From Phycisphaerales bacterium UBA2421 (GTDB lineage Bacteria; Planctomycetota; Phycisphaerae; Tepidisphaerales; Tepidisphaeraceae), in contig DDRH01000051.1 in assembly GCA_002343075.1 (NCBI GenBank), positions 33,506 to 97,505 of the forward strand: DNA of 64,000 nt, read 5' to 3'. Below the pieces are notes generated by a model. That model made no database searches. It was not told the origin of the DNA and was given only the letters and a program-made list of their open reading frames with translations. Both the position numbers and the translations under genes were made by a program. Shown here in pieces: positions 24,770 to 34,687 of this stretch (position 1 is its first letter; every line of letters starts with the position of its first letter).

Positions 24770-26290
24770 TCAGACCTTCGCCACGTGCATCGGCACTCGC
24801 CTGCCAAAGAGTGTGAGGTTGCGCGCGTCGACGATCTCCACATTAAGCAGCTCTCCTTTGAGTGAACGCTCGCCGTCGAAACAGACGACCTGATCGCCGC
24901 GCGTGCGACCGATGAGCTGTGTCAGAGAAACCGCCTCCCCGGCGGGGAGACCCTGCCGCGCCTCCCACCCGAGCGTCACCTTGGCGGGGGGATACGCGCG
25001 CTTGCTCACGAGCTTGCTCTCGCCTTCCACCATCACCTCGACTGTCTTTCCGATCATCAGCCGGTTGTTCGACGCACACACCTCGCCCTGCAACGCAAGA
25101 AGCTGATTGTTGCGCGACCGCTTGACGGCATCGGGCACATCGTCTTCAAAACGGTCGATCGCCACTGTTCCCGGTCGGGGGGAATACTTGAAGATGAAGC
25201 TGTTCTTGAAGCGACAATGACGCACCAGTTCCATGGTGGAGGCGAAATCGTCGTCGGTCTCGGTGGGGAAGCCGACAATAAAATCGCTGGCAAGGCTGAT
25301 GTCAGGCATCATCGCACGCGCCCGATCAACAAAATCAGTGTATTGCTCGGCGGTGTAGCCGCGGTTCATCGCCTTTAAGATCCGATCGCTGCCGCTTTGC
25401 GCGGGAACATGCAGGTAGCGGCAGATCCGCGGGCAGTCGCGCATCGCCTGAAGCGCAAGATCAGTGAAATCTCGCGGAAAGCTCGTGACAAAACGCAGTC
25501 GGGGAAGATCAGGCACGCTTTCGTGAATGAGGTAAAGAAGATCCGCAAAAGTCGTCTTCCGCCCGCCGCCGTGGTCGAAAATGTAGTGGTTGATCGTCTG
25601 CCCGAGAAGCGTCACTTCCAGTGCGCCGGCACCAACAAGCATCTTCACTTCTTCAACGATATTGCCCGGCGGGCGGTGCACTTCCGGGCCGCGCGTGAAG
25701 GGGACAACGCAGTAGGTGCAAAACTTGTTGCAACCCCGGGTGATGCGCACATACGCCTGCCGCATGTTGTCGCTTGGTGAGACGGTGCGCGCGAGGTCGA
25801 GAGACTCAAGATTGTCCTCCTTCGCCGTCTCATAGGTGCTGCTGCGCCGCGTAGTTGAACCCATGAGCGCCACCTGCCGCGGGCTGCCGACCGTGGCTGA
25901 CCCTGCACCGCCTTCGCTGGGCGCGACGCTCGTGGTGCATGCGTTGTGCACCATGCGTGGCAACTGATCGAGCTCGCCCGGGCCGCACAGGATATCGATA
26001 TGCGGAAACCGCGTGAAGATCGACTCGCCCTCCCGCTCGGCCATGCATCCGATGACGCCAATCACCATGTCTGGCCGATCGGCCTTGGCCTCGCGCAACT
26101 CACCCAGCCGGCTCCACACTTTCTGCTCGGCGTGTTCGCGAACACTGCAGGTATTAAAGATCACCACATCGGCGGCGGCGCGGTCGGCGACTGCTTCGTA
26201 GCCCTGCGCGCGAAGCTGGCTCATCACCAGCTCGCTGTCGAGCACGTTCATCTGGCAGCCGAACGTTTCTAAGTACAACTTGCGGGTCAT
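24770..26290 (-). CDS. miaB: tRNA-2-methylthio-N6-dimethylallyladenosine synthase MiaB, 506 aa
   Basis: This radical-SAM methylthiotransferase adds a methylthio group to i6A37 of tRNAs reading UNN codons. The N-terminal domain carries three cluster cysteines in YLETFGCQMN, FNTCSVREHAEQKVW and VIGCMAEREG. The radical SAM motif is GCNKFCTYCVVPFTRG (C-x3-C-x2-C). A C-terminal TRAM domain follows from about residue 430. The protein is some 30 residues longer than the E. coli enzyme because of an Arg/Ser/Thr-rich segment before the radical SAM domain. ATG 26290 (MTRKLYLETFGC) matches the family start; the open frame continues upstream to 26374. It is divergent from fbp, 90 nt away. Confidence 0.95.
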   Translation of the reverse strand: MTRKLYLETFGCQMNVLDSELVMSQLRAQGYEAVADRAAADVVIFNTCSVREHAEQKVWSRLGELREAKADRPDMVIGVIGCMAEREGESIFTRFPHIDILCGPGELDQLPRMVHNACTTSVAPSEGGAGSATVGSPRQVALMGSTTRRSSTYETAKEDNLESLDLARTVSPSDNMRQAYVRITRGCNKFCTYCVVPFTRGPEVHRPPGNIVEEVKMLVGAGALEVTLLGQTINHYIFDHGGGRKTTFADLLYLIHESVPDLPRLRFVTSFPRDFTDLALQAMRDCPRICRYLHVPAQSGSDRILKAMNRGYTAEQYTDFVDRARAMMPDISLASDFIVGFPTETDDDFASTMELVRHCRFKNSFIFKYSPRPGTVAIDRFEDDVPDAVKRSRNNQLLALQGEVCASNNRLMIGKTVEVMVEGESKLVSKRAYPPAKVTLGWEARQGLPAGEAVSLTQLIGRTRGDQVVCFDGERSLKGELLNVEIVDARNLTLFGRRVPMHVAKV

Positions 26291-26380
26291 GTCTGATGTC
26301 GCAGTCAATTCCAGGGTTATCTCGTGTTGAAGCGAAAGCCGGTTAAGATAGCATCTTCGAGGGAAAGGAACCACCCGGGC

Positions 26381-28321
26381 ATGTCTTCAACGTTTACAGA
26401 AGCACAAATCGCGGCTTTACGACCCCTCGCGGCGATGTTTCCCACGTCCGACCTGGCGATGGCCGAGATATCCGTGCTGACCGCCATGCAACGACTGCTG
26501 GCCCAGACGATCCATGTCATATCCGACGTCCACGGCGAGAATGCCAAGCTGAGGCACGTCGTCAACAATGCCAGTGGGAGCCTCCGGCCCATGGTAGACA
26601 AGCTTTTTGCCAGCAAACTCGCGGAGGCCGAACGCCATGAGTTGCTCTGTATCGTCTACTACCCCGCCGAGACGATGCGCCGGCTGCGTACGGAATGGAA
26701 AACCGTGCAAGATCGCGTGAAATGGGTGAGCAAGACGCTTCGGCTGCAGTTTCAGATCGTACGAGAGTTTGCCAAGACGTTTCGCCGCAAGCATGTGATG
26801 CGGCTGCTGCCGACGGAATACCATGAACTGCTCGAAGCGCTCGTCAGCGAGTCGATGATCAACCGTGGCATTGGTTATGTTGACGCAATGGTGGAAGCGC
26901 GGTCGGAGTTTGATCGTGATCTGCCGATCATTCGCGCGTTCTCGCGGCTCATTCGCAATCTTGCCGTGGGTGAACTGATTGTCGCCGGCGATCTTGGCGA
27001 CCGCGGCCCCCGGATTGACCGCGTGATTGATTTTCTTATGCAGCAGCCGCACACCACGTTGCTCTGGGGCAATCACGATCTTGTCTGGATGGGCGCAAGC
27101 CTTGGCCACGACGCGATGATCGCGACCGTTCTCCGGTTCAGCATTCGGTATGCCCGAATTGCTCAACTCGAAGCCGGATATGGGATCAGCCTCGAACCAC
27201 TCGAACGGCTGGCGCGCGACATGTATAAGGACGACCCGGCGGAGCGATTTAAGGTAAAGGTCGAACATGCATACGACCCCCTGCTGCTCGCTCGCATGCA
27301 GAAGGCCATGGCGGTGCTGCAATTCAAGACCGAGGGCCAGCTCATCAACCGGCACCCCGAGTGGGGAATCGACGATCGCAACCTCCTGCACAAGATCAAC
27401 CTGCCCGCGGGGACAGTTGAGATTGGCGGTAAATCGCACGAACTGCTCGACAAGCACTTTCCCACGCTCGACCCGAAGAACCCCTATCAGTTGAACAAAG
27501 CCGAACAACGGTGCATGGCCGAGCTTCAGTCGCTGTTTCTCGGCAGCACCCGGCTCTGGCAGCACATGCGGTGGGTAGCGCAGCATGGTGCGATGTGGAA
27601 GAAGCGCGACGAGGTCCTGATTTTCCACGCGTGCGTCGCGGTCGACAAAACAGGCAATCCCCTCCCGCTGTCGATCGATGGCAGGGAAGTTTCGGGGCGC
27701 GCGATGATGGATGCCTTCGACGAGATCATCCGGAGGAGCTTTCGCGCCGGACAGGACGCCTCGGCGAGCGATCTCGACTGGCTTTGGTATCTCTGGGCCG
27801 GCCCGCGTTCGCCGCTGTTTGGCAAGGACAAGATGACGACATTCGAGACCGCATTTGTCGCCGACAAACAGACGCACGAGGAGCACAAAAACGCCTACTT
27901 CAAGCTGATTCATGACGCCGAATTCGTTAAACGAATCTGCGCCGATTTTGGAATGGGTGATAACGTGTTGCTCGTCAACGGACATGTACCCGTGAAGGTT
28001 GATAAAGGCGAAAAGCCCCTGAAAGACGGCGGGAATGCTGTGACCATCGACGGTGCATTCAGCGAAGCCTACGGCGACCGTGGATACACCCTTATCATCG
28101 AGCCGGGTGGGATCGACATCGCCGAACTTCACCATTTCGATTCGGTGGAGCAGTTCATCAAAGGCGGTGCCGACATCGTGCCGAAGATCGTCGGAATTCG
28201 GAAAAACAAGAAGCCCCGAACGCTGGGCGAGACCGACAAAGGCGTTGCCTTCCGCGGGCAGATCGCCCAGTTGAAGCAGCTCATCGTGGCCTATCGCGCG
28301 GGATACCTGATGGAAATGTAA
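26381..28321 (+). CDS. fbp: Class III fructose-1,6-bisphosphatase, 646 aa
   Basis: This enzyme hydrolyses fructose-1,6-bisphosphate in gluconeogenesis. The large Firmicutes-type class III form is recognised by its metallophosphatase motifs: SDVHGE near residue 46, GDLGDRG near 205, GNHDLVWMG near 227 and NGHVP near 527. The length of about 650 residues is normal for the class. GGGAAAGGAA at 26361-26370 precedes ATG 26381. It lies 54 nt upstream of mutL on the same strand, so the two may share a transcript. Presence of this class in a planctomycete-like genome is less common than class I or II, but I cannot judge whether it was transferred. Confidence 0.9.
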   Translation: MSSTFTEAQIAALRPLAAMFPTSDLAMAEISVLTAMQRLLAQTIHVISDVHGENAKLRHVVNNASGSLRPMVDKLFASKLAEAERHELLCIVYYPAETMRRLRTEWKTVQDRVKWVSKTLRLQFQIVREFAKTFRRKHVMRLLPTEYHELLEALVSESMINRGIGYVDAMVEARSEFDRDLPIIRAFSRLIRNLAVGELIVAGDLGDRGPRIDRVIDFLMQQPHTTLLWGNHDLVWMGASLGHDAMIATVLRFSIRYARIAQLEAGYGISLEPLERLARDMYKDDPAERFKVKVEHAYDPLLLARMQKAMAVLQFKTEGQLINRHPEWGIDDRNLLHKINLPAGTVEIGGKSHELLDKHFPTLDPKNPYQLNKAEQRCMAELQSLFLGSTRLWQHMRWVAQHGAMWKKRDEVLIFHACVAVDKTGNPLPLSIDGREVSGRAMMDAFDEIIRRSFRAGQDASASDLDWLWYLWAGPRSPLFGKDKMTTFETAFVADKQTHEEHKNAYFKLIHDAEFVKRICADFGMGDNVLLVNGHVPVKVDKGEKPLKDGGNAVTIDGAFSEAYGDRGYTLIIEPGGIDIAELHHFDSVEQFIKGGADIVPKIVGIRKNKKPRTLGETDKGVAFRGQIAQLKQLIVAYRAGYLMEM

Positions 28322-28375
28322 TCGACTCTCGCCAACTGAATTCGCTCGACGAGCGTTGTCGCCTACAATCACGCC

Positions 28376-30325
28376 GTGGTTCGTAACCCAATCCAACAAC
28401 TTCCCCCCGCGCTGATCAATCGCATCGCCGCTGGCGAGGTGATTGAGCGGCCAGCGAGTGTGGTGAAAGAGTTGATCGAGAACGCCGTCGATGCGGGCGC
28501 GACTGAGATAACCGTCGAGGTGGAAGACGGCGGGCGCGAGCTGATCCGCGTCATCGACAACGGCTGCGGCATTCCGCCGGGTGAGCTGCTGCTTGCTTTT
28601 GCTTCGCATGCCACGAGCAAGCTCGCGTGCGACGAAGATCTCTTTCGAATCGGCACCATGGGCTTCCGCGGTGAAGCGCTGGCGAGCATCGGCTCGGTCA
28701 GCCACGCGCGTATTTTCTCGCGCACCCACGAACCCAACGCCATTGCCTGGGAAGTGCTCAATCGCGGCTCGACTATCTCCGCGCCGCAGGCCGCGGCGGG
28801 TAATGTCGGAACGACGATCGAGATTCGCAATCTTTTCTTTAACGTCCCGGCGCGGCGAAAGTTTTTGAAAGGCACGCAGACCGAATACGGATACATTTCC
28901 GAACAGTTGCTTCGGACCGCGCTGCCGATGTGCGAGATCGCGTTCAAGCTGTTTCATAATGGTCGTCTATCCCTCGATCTACCTGCCACGACGCCCGAAC
29001 GACGATGGCTGGCCGCATGGCCCTCCGACTTCCACGAACAGCGACTGCCCATCGACAGCGGCGATGCGGAGATTCGGCTGCGCGGAGTGATCGGTCTTCC
29101 AGAACTCGCGAGGCCCACGGCAAAGTATCAGCATTTTTTCCTCAATAATCGGCCAATTCGCGACAAGTTCATCCAACACGCGCTGCGCGAAAGCTATCGC
29201 GGGCTGACCGAGCCGGGACGTCACCCTGCCGCGATTCTGCTCGTCACCATTCCGCCGCAGGATGTGGATGTGAACGTCCATCCCACCAAGGCAGAGGTGC
29301 GATTCAAAGACAGCGGACGCATTCACGGCCTGGTGATGAGCACCGTCCGCGAGCGGCTACTCGGCAGCGACCTCACACCACGCGCCATTCCCAACGCCCG
29401 ACCGCAAGCCGACGACACGCAACGCAATACCATGCAGCAACGGCTCGCCGACTTTTTTCGCGCGCCCGCCCCCGCTGTCAGCCAGCCGCTCTTGCCGATG
29501 CCGGCTGGCCTGTCGCCCGTCGTGATGCGACAGCCCCCAGCACCGACTGCGGCGTTTTCATTATCTACCCCGGCCGCGTCCGGGGAACTAACGGATGCCC
29601 ACGTCGCCGAGCGTGAAGCTGCGCCATTCGCCGCCCCGCTGTCGCAAACCACTCCAATCCAGTCCCCCGCCGACGCGCCCCTAGGAGACGCGTTTCCAGT
29701 TGAGCCGCAGCCGGCATCCCCATTCGCGCATTTACCCACGATGTCTAGCGGCGGGAAGGCGCTTCAGCTTCACAACAGCTATCTCATCGCTCAGACCGAT
29801 GATGGCTTGGTCATCATCGATCAGCACGCTTTGCACGAGCGCGTCATTTTTGAAGAGCTGCTCACCCGCATTGCGCGCGGCCCGCTTGAAAGCCAGCGGC
29901 TGCTTATTCCCATTACTCTGTCCGCCAGCAGCAGGCAGTGCGAGTTGCTCGAACAGATTCAGCCGCTGCTCGGCAAGCTCGGCATTGAGGCCTCGGTGTG
30001 GGGGCCTGGCAGCGTGGCGGTTCAGGGGTTTCCCTCCTTTCTTCACAGGCTCGACCCCGGCGAGTTCATTCGCGAACTGCTCGAAAAGGGTGAGCAGGAA
30101 TTGCTCGACCTCACTGAAGAGCAACTTCTTCACGAGGTGCTCGACATGATGTCCTGCAAGGCCGCGGTGAAGGCTGGCGACCCACTTTCTCCCGACGAGA
30201 TCTCCGCGCTGCTCGCCCGCCGCGAACTGGTGGACCGTTCGAGCAACTGCCCTCACGGCCGGCCCACCACGCTCCGCCTCTCGCTTCGCGACCTCGAAAA
30301 GCAGTTCAAGCGCACGGGGTTCTGA
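28376..30325 (+). CDS. mutL: DNA mismatch repair protein MutL, 649 aa
   Basis: The N-terminal GHKL ATPase is complete: INRIAAGEVIERPASVVKEL, DNGCGIPPGELL, TSKLACDEDLFRIGTMGFRGEAL. A Pro/Ala-rich linker spans about residues 345-455. The C-terminal domain contains DQHALHERVIFEEL near 482, matching the DQHA-x2-E-x4-E endonuclease motif, plus SSNCPHGRPT near 622, so this is the nicking form of MutL found in bacteria without MutH. GTG 28376 is the start; no strong ribosome binding site is seen. It acts with MutS to repair replication errors. Confidence 0.95.
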   Translation: MVRNPIQQLPPALINRIAAGEVIERPASVVKELIENAVDAGATEITVEVEDGGRELIRVIDNGCGIPPGELLLAFASHATSKLACDEDLFRIGTMGFRGEALASIGSVSHARIFSRTHEPNAIAWEVLNRGSTISAPQAAAGNVGTTIEIRNLFFNVPARRKFLKGTQTEYGYISEQLLRTALPMCEIAFKLFHNGRLSLDLPATTPERRWLAAWPSDFHEQRLPIDSGDAEIRLRGVIGLPELARPTAKYQHFFLNNRPIRDKFIQHALRESYRGLTEPGRHPAAILLVTIPPQDVDVNVHPTKAEVRFKDSGRIHGLVMSTVRERLLGSDLTPRAIPNARPQADDTQRNTMQQRLADFFRAPAPAVSQPLLPMPAGLSPVVMRQPPAPTAAFSLSTPAASGELTDAHVAEREAAPFAAPLSQTTPIQSPADAPLGDAFPVEPQPASPFAHLPTMSSGGKALQLHNSYLIAQTDDGLVIIDQHALHERVIFEELLTRIARGPLESQRLLIPITLSASSRQCELLEQIQPLLGKLGIEASVWGPGSVAVQGFPSFLHRLDPGEFIRELLEKGEQELLDLTEEQLLHEVLDMMSCKAAVKAGDPLSPDEISALLARRELVDRSSNCPHGRPTTLRLSLRDLEKQFKRTGF

Positions 30326-30379
30326 TTCGCACCATATTTGTTCACATTTGTGAATTTCTTGCGCCTTAGCGTCAGAACG

Positions 30380-30418
30380 CGCCAAGGCCGCGAGCGCGGT
30401 TGCGCTCGCGGCCTGGCG
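30380..30418. terminator. Strong hairpin between convergent genes
   Basis: A 17-18 bp stem (30380-30397 with 30402-30418, one bulged A) with loop GGTT lies between mutL and the convergent PEP-CTERM gene. Neither side carries a T-tract, so it may act as a bidirectional or Rho-assisted stop, or as an RNA-stabilising structure. Confidence 0.5.
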
Positions 30419-30440
30419 ATCTGAAGAAAACAGAGCAGTC

Positions 30441-33400
30441 CTACTTCCGACGACGGCCCAGCAGGCCCGTCGAGGCGACGGCAAGCAGGCCGGCGACGGC
30501 CGGTTCCGGCACTGCCGCGCCCCGGGCGACATCGCCCGGCGCTGTCAGGCCGAAGTTGGCCGCCAGCGCCGTGAAGTCGTCGAGCGTGATGTTGCCGTCA
30601 AAGTTGAAGTCGGCATCCGACCACCGCTGGGCCGGGTTGCCGAAGTTGGACGCGAGCACGGTGAAGTCATCAAGGTTCACCCCACCGCTGAAGTCGGCAT
30701 CGCCGTCGAGGAGCAACGCCCCGACCTCGCCACGCGCAATCTGGAAATCGCTCTTGAGCGGCCCGGCGCCGTCCGGATCAACGTGCCCGATGAAGTTATC
30801 ATCGGTCAGTTCGGCATAGATCGGATCGATGTCATACTGTGTCAGCACATCAGCCAGCGAGAGGCTGTACGGTGCTGTTCCGACCAAGTCATTAATGCGA
30901 CGCGCGTCGATACGATCAACAACGCCGTTGTTGTCCACGTCGGCCTTCTGAATCGCCAGCGCCGCATTGCCGCCCGCGGTCAGGAATGCCGCATTGAAGC
31001 GGTCGATGGCTTCGTTCTTCTTGAGCTTGCCCAGACGGACACCATCTTCACGGCGAACCTGAGCGTCGCTCGAACCGGCATAGCCGGTGTCGGGGTTGGC
31101 GTTGACGGTGTCTACGGTTGCGCCCTTCAGAAAGAAGATGACGTCATTGCGATCGACGGCACGATAGACCGGAGCCGCATTGGTGCTGGCCGGATCGATG
31201 TTGCCCGAGCCGTTGAAGTCGGTCAACACGATCAGATCGTCACTGCTAAGGCCCAGGGCCAGATTGGCCACAGCGGCGTTACCAACGATGTTTCCCTGAG
31301 CTTCGCTGGCCGCGTAGGCCTGAGCGAGTTCTTCCACGTCGTCCAGATCGCGCACACCGTTGCCGTCCATATCACCGGCAAGGACGTTTCGCGGCGTCAG
31401 GTCGATCAGCTTGGTCGGCGCGGTAGAACTGTTGGAAACATCGGCGGCGAAGATTCGGTATCCCAACGACGCGTTATTGGTGTCACCGACAAAACCGAGC
31501 GTGCCACTGTTGATCGGATCGATCGAGGGGTCGATCCAGTTCAGCCGGCTCTTCAGATTGGCCGAGCCGGCTGGTGGATTGTTGACGACAAGAAGATCAT
31601 AGAGAGATTGATCAAATCCGGCGGGCGAGTTGCTCCAGGTCTGCTTGCCGCCGTCGAAATCTTTCTCTACTTTCATCACCTGCTCTGGAATAAACCCGGC
31701 GGCAATCACCCCGTCTGCCGGGGTGACCGAGGTAGAGGGGAAGTTGCTTACCGATTGACGAATGTTGTTCAGAAATTTGCGGTGAACCCCCACGCCGGCT
31801 GTGCCGACGGGCGTCGTGAGTGCCGATCCGTCGGGTGCCTGGGTCTGATCATCCACATCGCCCCAGACGAGCTTGTTGGGGTTGCTGGCGTCTTCCGAGA
31901 CGGTGCCGCGACGGTCGGCCTTGCCGTCTCCGTTGGTGTCGATGCCGATGACGGTGACTGCCTGAGCCGCCGACCACATCTGGTATCGGCCGTTGGTGAC
32001 ATTGAATGCTGTCGGCTGAACGAATCCGTCGTCGCCGGCTGTGTCGGATTCGCCGGCTTCCTTTTCCCATTTGATCTTAAGAACCCTCATGGGGTCGGTC
32101 CGCGAGTTGGCAGGAATGGAACCATCCAGATTCTGCAGCCCGCGGTCGCCTACGTCGCCGACGCTCAGGATGCCCAGCGCCATGCGGTTATTCACAACGG
32201 TCGGACGAACGCCCGAACCGCCGGAACTCTTGTCGCTGAACCGCATGAACGGCCCGATGCGATGTTCCTTCGGCTGCTGCGATGCCGCCAGCGAAGCATC
32301 CACGCCGAAGAGATCCTTGTTCGGGTTCATCTCATCGCCCGGACGAATGACCGCCGGCTGGCCGTTGACATCGACATCGTTGACATTTCCGGCAGCCATC
32401 GACCGGCGGTCGCGCTCTCCGCCGGCGAAAGACGCGTCGAGATTGAGGTTGTTGGCGCCCTGATTGCGCGTGCCAGACCCAATCTCGCGGGTGGTGCTGT
32501 TGAAGTTGGCACCATTCTTCAGACGGCCCGCGCCTTGAAGCCAGCGACCGTCGTCTTCCGTGATGCCGCTCAGACCGGTACCCGGGTTGGCAGCGATGGC
32601 AAAGGGAACAATTGCCAGTGTTTCATTTCGGAGGAAGCTCGTCCCGGGATCGCCGCCGGTCTCGCCGGCAATGACGCTTCGATTGGCGAGTGCCTGAAAG
32701 TTGGTTCCGAAGGTCCCGGTCGCCACATTGTAGGCCCGCCGGCCGACGCCGTACTGCGCATTCTCGTTCTGTCCGGTGCCCACAAGATCGCGCGGGCGAC
32801 GGTCAGGGGATGGAGTGCCTGCAAGATCGTCGGCCGCGAATGCCTGGAACGAGCGGACATCGGTGTAACCAATGCGCGGCTTGCCCTGAGAAGCGGCCGT
32901 CCAACCACCGGGGTTGGACCCACTCTGCGTTCCACCGCCGTCGATGATGTAGGTGTTTGCGTTAATCTGCGACCAGCCTTGACGCCAGAGCGGTGCCGAT
33001 TGGCTGGGCGTATCTGCATCGAGTTCGTTGCCAAAGCCCGATGGAAGGAACAACCCCCCGCCCTTGGCCGTCTCAAGAATGCCGTTGATCGAGCCGACCT
33101 CATGATACTGATATTCGATTCTGTCGGCGGTCAGCAGCGCGAGATTGGCGCCGGCGGTCGGCGTGGTGCGCCAGGAAAGCAACTGCTGCGCGCCGACGTT
33201 CGCCGTGTATAGAGTGCGCCCGATACGAAGCTGATCGGTACCAAGCCGCCAAAGCGAGTTGTTTTCGCCCGTGGGGAAGTTCTGCGAATTCGTCGTCGCC
33301 CCGCGGGTGAGTGCTCCGAGCGCGGTCGCGCCGGATGCTGAGATCTTGTAGGTGCGGGGGTCGGCAAACGGGCTGCCGCCGTCGTTGGTGACACCGGCGT

Positions 33401-33479
33401 TCACCGCTGCCGTTGCCAGAGTTGCAACGACTGCTGAGGCCAGTGCGAGTTTTCGCCGCTGAGTAGACACTTTCTCCAT
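30441..33479 (-). CDS. PEP-CTERM surface protein with dockerin-like repeats, 1012 aa
   Basis: A signal peptide is visible (RKLALASAVVATLATAAVNA). The N-terminal 300 residues resemble a PstS-like solute-binding fold, with ISASGATALGALTR, RIEYQYHEVGSINGILE and RIGYTDVRSFQAFA. From about residue 690 there are several EF-hand/dockerin-like calcium loops (DGNGVRDLDDV, DVDNNGVVDRIDA), and near the end two type I dockerin-like repeats (DADFSGGVNLDDF and DADFNFDGNITLDDF). The protein ends AVPEPAVAGLLAVASTGLL then GRRRK, a PEP-CTERM signal for processing by exosortase. It is therefore exported and probably anchored or released at the surface. Gene 33650 (pseudopilin) lies upstream on the same strand. 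Function is unknown; a binding role is inference. Confidence 0.8.
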   Translation of the reverse strand: MEKVSTQRRKLALASAVVATLATAAVNAGVTNDGGSPFADPRTYKISASGATALGALTRGATTNSQNFPTGENNSLWRLGTDQLRIGRTLYTANVGAQQLLSWRTTPTAGANLALLTADRIEYQYHEVGSINGILETAKGGGLFLPSGFGNELDADTPSQSAPLWRQGWSQINANTYIIDGGGTQSGSNPGGWTAASQGKPRIGYTDVRSFQAFAADDLAGTPSPDRRPRDLVGTGQNENAQYGVGRRAYNVATGTFGTNFQALANRSVIAGETGGDPGTSFLRNETLAIVPFAIAANPGTGLSGITEDDGRWLQGAGRLKNGANFNSTTREIGSGTRNQGANNLNLDASFAGGERDRRSMAAGNVNDVDVNGQPAVIRPGDEMNPNKDLFGVDASLAASQQPKEHRIGPFMRFSDKSSGGSGVRPTVVNNRMALGILSVGDVGDRGLQNLDGSIPANSRTDPMRVLKIKWEKEAGESDTAGDDGFVQPTAFNVTNGRYQMWSAAQAVTVIGIDTNGDGKADRRGTVSEDASNPNKLVWGDVDDQTQAPDGSALTTPVGTAGVGVHRKFLNNIRQSVSNFPSTSVTPADGVIAAGFIPEQVMKVEKDFDGGKQTWSNSPAGFDQSLYDLLVVNNPPAGSANLKSRLNWIDPSIDPINSGTLGFVGDTNNASLGYRIFAADVSNSSTAPTKLIDLTPRNVLAGDMDGNGVRDLDDVEELAQAYAASEAQGNIVGNAAVANLALGLSSDDLIVLTDFNGSGNIDPASTNAAPVYRAVDRNDVIFFLKGATVDTVNANPDTGYAGSSDAQVRREDGVRLGKLKKNEAIDRFNAAFLTAGGNAALAIQKADVDNNGVVDRIDARRINDLVGTAPYSLSLADVLTQYDIDPIYAELTDDNFIGHVDPDGAGPLKSDFQIARGEVGALLLDGDADFSGGVNLDDFTVLASNFGNPAQRWSDADFNFDGNITLDDFTALAANFGLTAPGDVARGAAVPEPAVAGLLAVASTGLLGRRRK

Positions 33480-33649
33480 GATCCTGCTCCTGAGATAGAG
33501 GGAACTATTGCTACGCCGCGTGGGGTGCCGGCAATTGCCGAGCCAAACTTATCCAGACCCAAGCAGCAGATGTTTATCTTGAACTGCGATTGTTTCGGCA
33601 GTACGACCGAAGCGCTTGCTTTGCATGACGATGATCATGCGCCAGTGGG

Positions 33650-34687
33650 TTAGCGCGGTGGCACGTCCTTGATCGTCGGCTCGCCCTCGACCGAGTAGAC
33701 TCGCTCACCCCATTGCCACGTGGGACTGCCGAGCGTCTCTTCGATCAGCTTGGTCTCGACATGCCCGTCGCAGAAAAGGAAGTTGGTCTTTGGATATTGC
33801 TTGGCCGAGGCGCCGGCTTTGGCGCGCCCGTGATTGCGACCCACCCAGTAAAGCCGTGCATCGGTTGGTATCGGTGGGAACGGCGGCGCTTCGGCCAGCC
33901 GGAACGGTGCGATGTTCGGGTTGATGTTCACGGCGTCGCTGAAGTCGTAGCTGTCGGCACTGTTGATAAACCCATGCACGGGCCGATGGCTCTTGACAAT
34001 GCCGTCTGCGGCACCGTCGGACACCACGCGATAGTTCTGAGTAAACTCAGTCGCCAGAATGACATCGGACGATTTTCGGATCCGCGATGCCTTCACGTAT
34101 TGAGCGTTTGCCCCACCCTTATGGCCCTCGACATCGGGAGAGAACTTGTTTCGAGGCAGGATCGCCTCGTTCACTGTGTACGCCAGACGGCGCACCTGAT
34201 TGTCTACAACACTTGCCGCTGTGCTGGGGTCGCGATTCTGCCCGGGGAGCAGATCATCCTGCCTGGGATTCGTCGGTGGCAGGCCGCCATCCTCCAGCGA
34301 AGGACATGTAAAGGCCGCCTCCTGAACCGGATTCGCATCACCGGTGCTGTTGGAACGCTTGGTGTTGAAAATGTACCACGACCAGTGCGTGTACCCGAGC
34401 GTTCGATTGACCGCGGTTCCTCCACGTCGCGCCGCGGGGGCACCGGAGCCCACGTTGTAAACATATGCCGCCGGATAGACGCCTCGACTCTCTGCAAGAT
34501 AGATCGCGAATCCTTGTCCAATCGCTCGCAGGTTGGACGAGCACTTGGTGATATTTGCCTGCTCCCGCGCCTTACCGAGCGTCGGAAGCAGGATTCCGAT
34601 TAACACTGCAATAATCCCGATAACAACCAGTAATTCCACCAGTGTAAACCCTGATCCACCACTTCTTGCGAGGCGCGTCCTGCGCAT
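33650..34687 (-). CDS. Pseudopilin-like protein with prepilin cleavage signal, 345 aa
   Basis: The N-terminus has the type IV prepilin motif [19 protein letters not shown] with Glu at position +5, followed by a long hydrophobic helix that would sit in the inner membrane after methylation. The C-terminal [12 protein letters not shown] is the ending of the planctomycete DUF1559-like or H-X9-DG pseudopilin family, of which these genomes hold many copies. ATG 34687 is preferred over 34699 because GGAG lies 6 nt upstream of it and overlaps the earlier ATG. It precedes the PEP-CTERM gene by about 170 nt on the same strand, so the two may be expressed together. Whether it belongs to a type II secretion or pilus machine cannot be told. 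Confidence 0.85.
   Translation of the reverse strand: MRRTRLARSGGSGFTLVELLVVIGIIAVLIGILLPTLGKAREQANITKCSSNLRAIGQGFAIYLAESRGVYPAAYVYNVGSGAPAARRGGTAVNRTLGYTHWSWYIFNTKRSNSTGDANPVQEAAFTCPSLEDGGLPPTNPRQDDLLPGQNRDPSTAASVVDNQVRRLAYTVNEAILPRNKFSPDVEGHKGGANAQYVKASRIRKSSDVILATEFTQNYRVVSDGAADGIVKSHRPVHGFINSADSYDFSDAVNINPNIAPFRLAEAPPFPPIPTDARLYWVGRNHGRAKAGASAKQYPKTNFLFCDGHVETKLIEETLGSPTWQWGERVYSVEGEPTIKDVPPR

Noticed and set aside
26417..28957. 846-codon minus-strand frame opposite fbp and mutL
   Set aside because: It runs antisense through two well-identified genes and has no recognisable domain or ribosome binding site. It is a GC-rich shadow frame.
30783..33212. 809-codon plus-strand frame opposite the PEP-CTERM/dockerin gene
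   Set aside because: It is antisense to a gene with a clear signal peptide, dockerin-like repeats and PEP-CTERM end. Its composition is that of a shadow.
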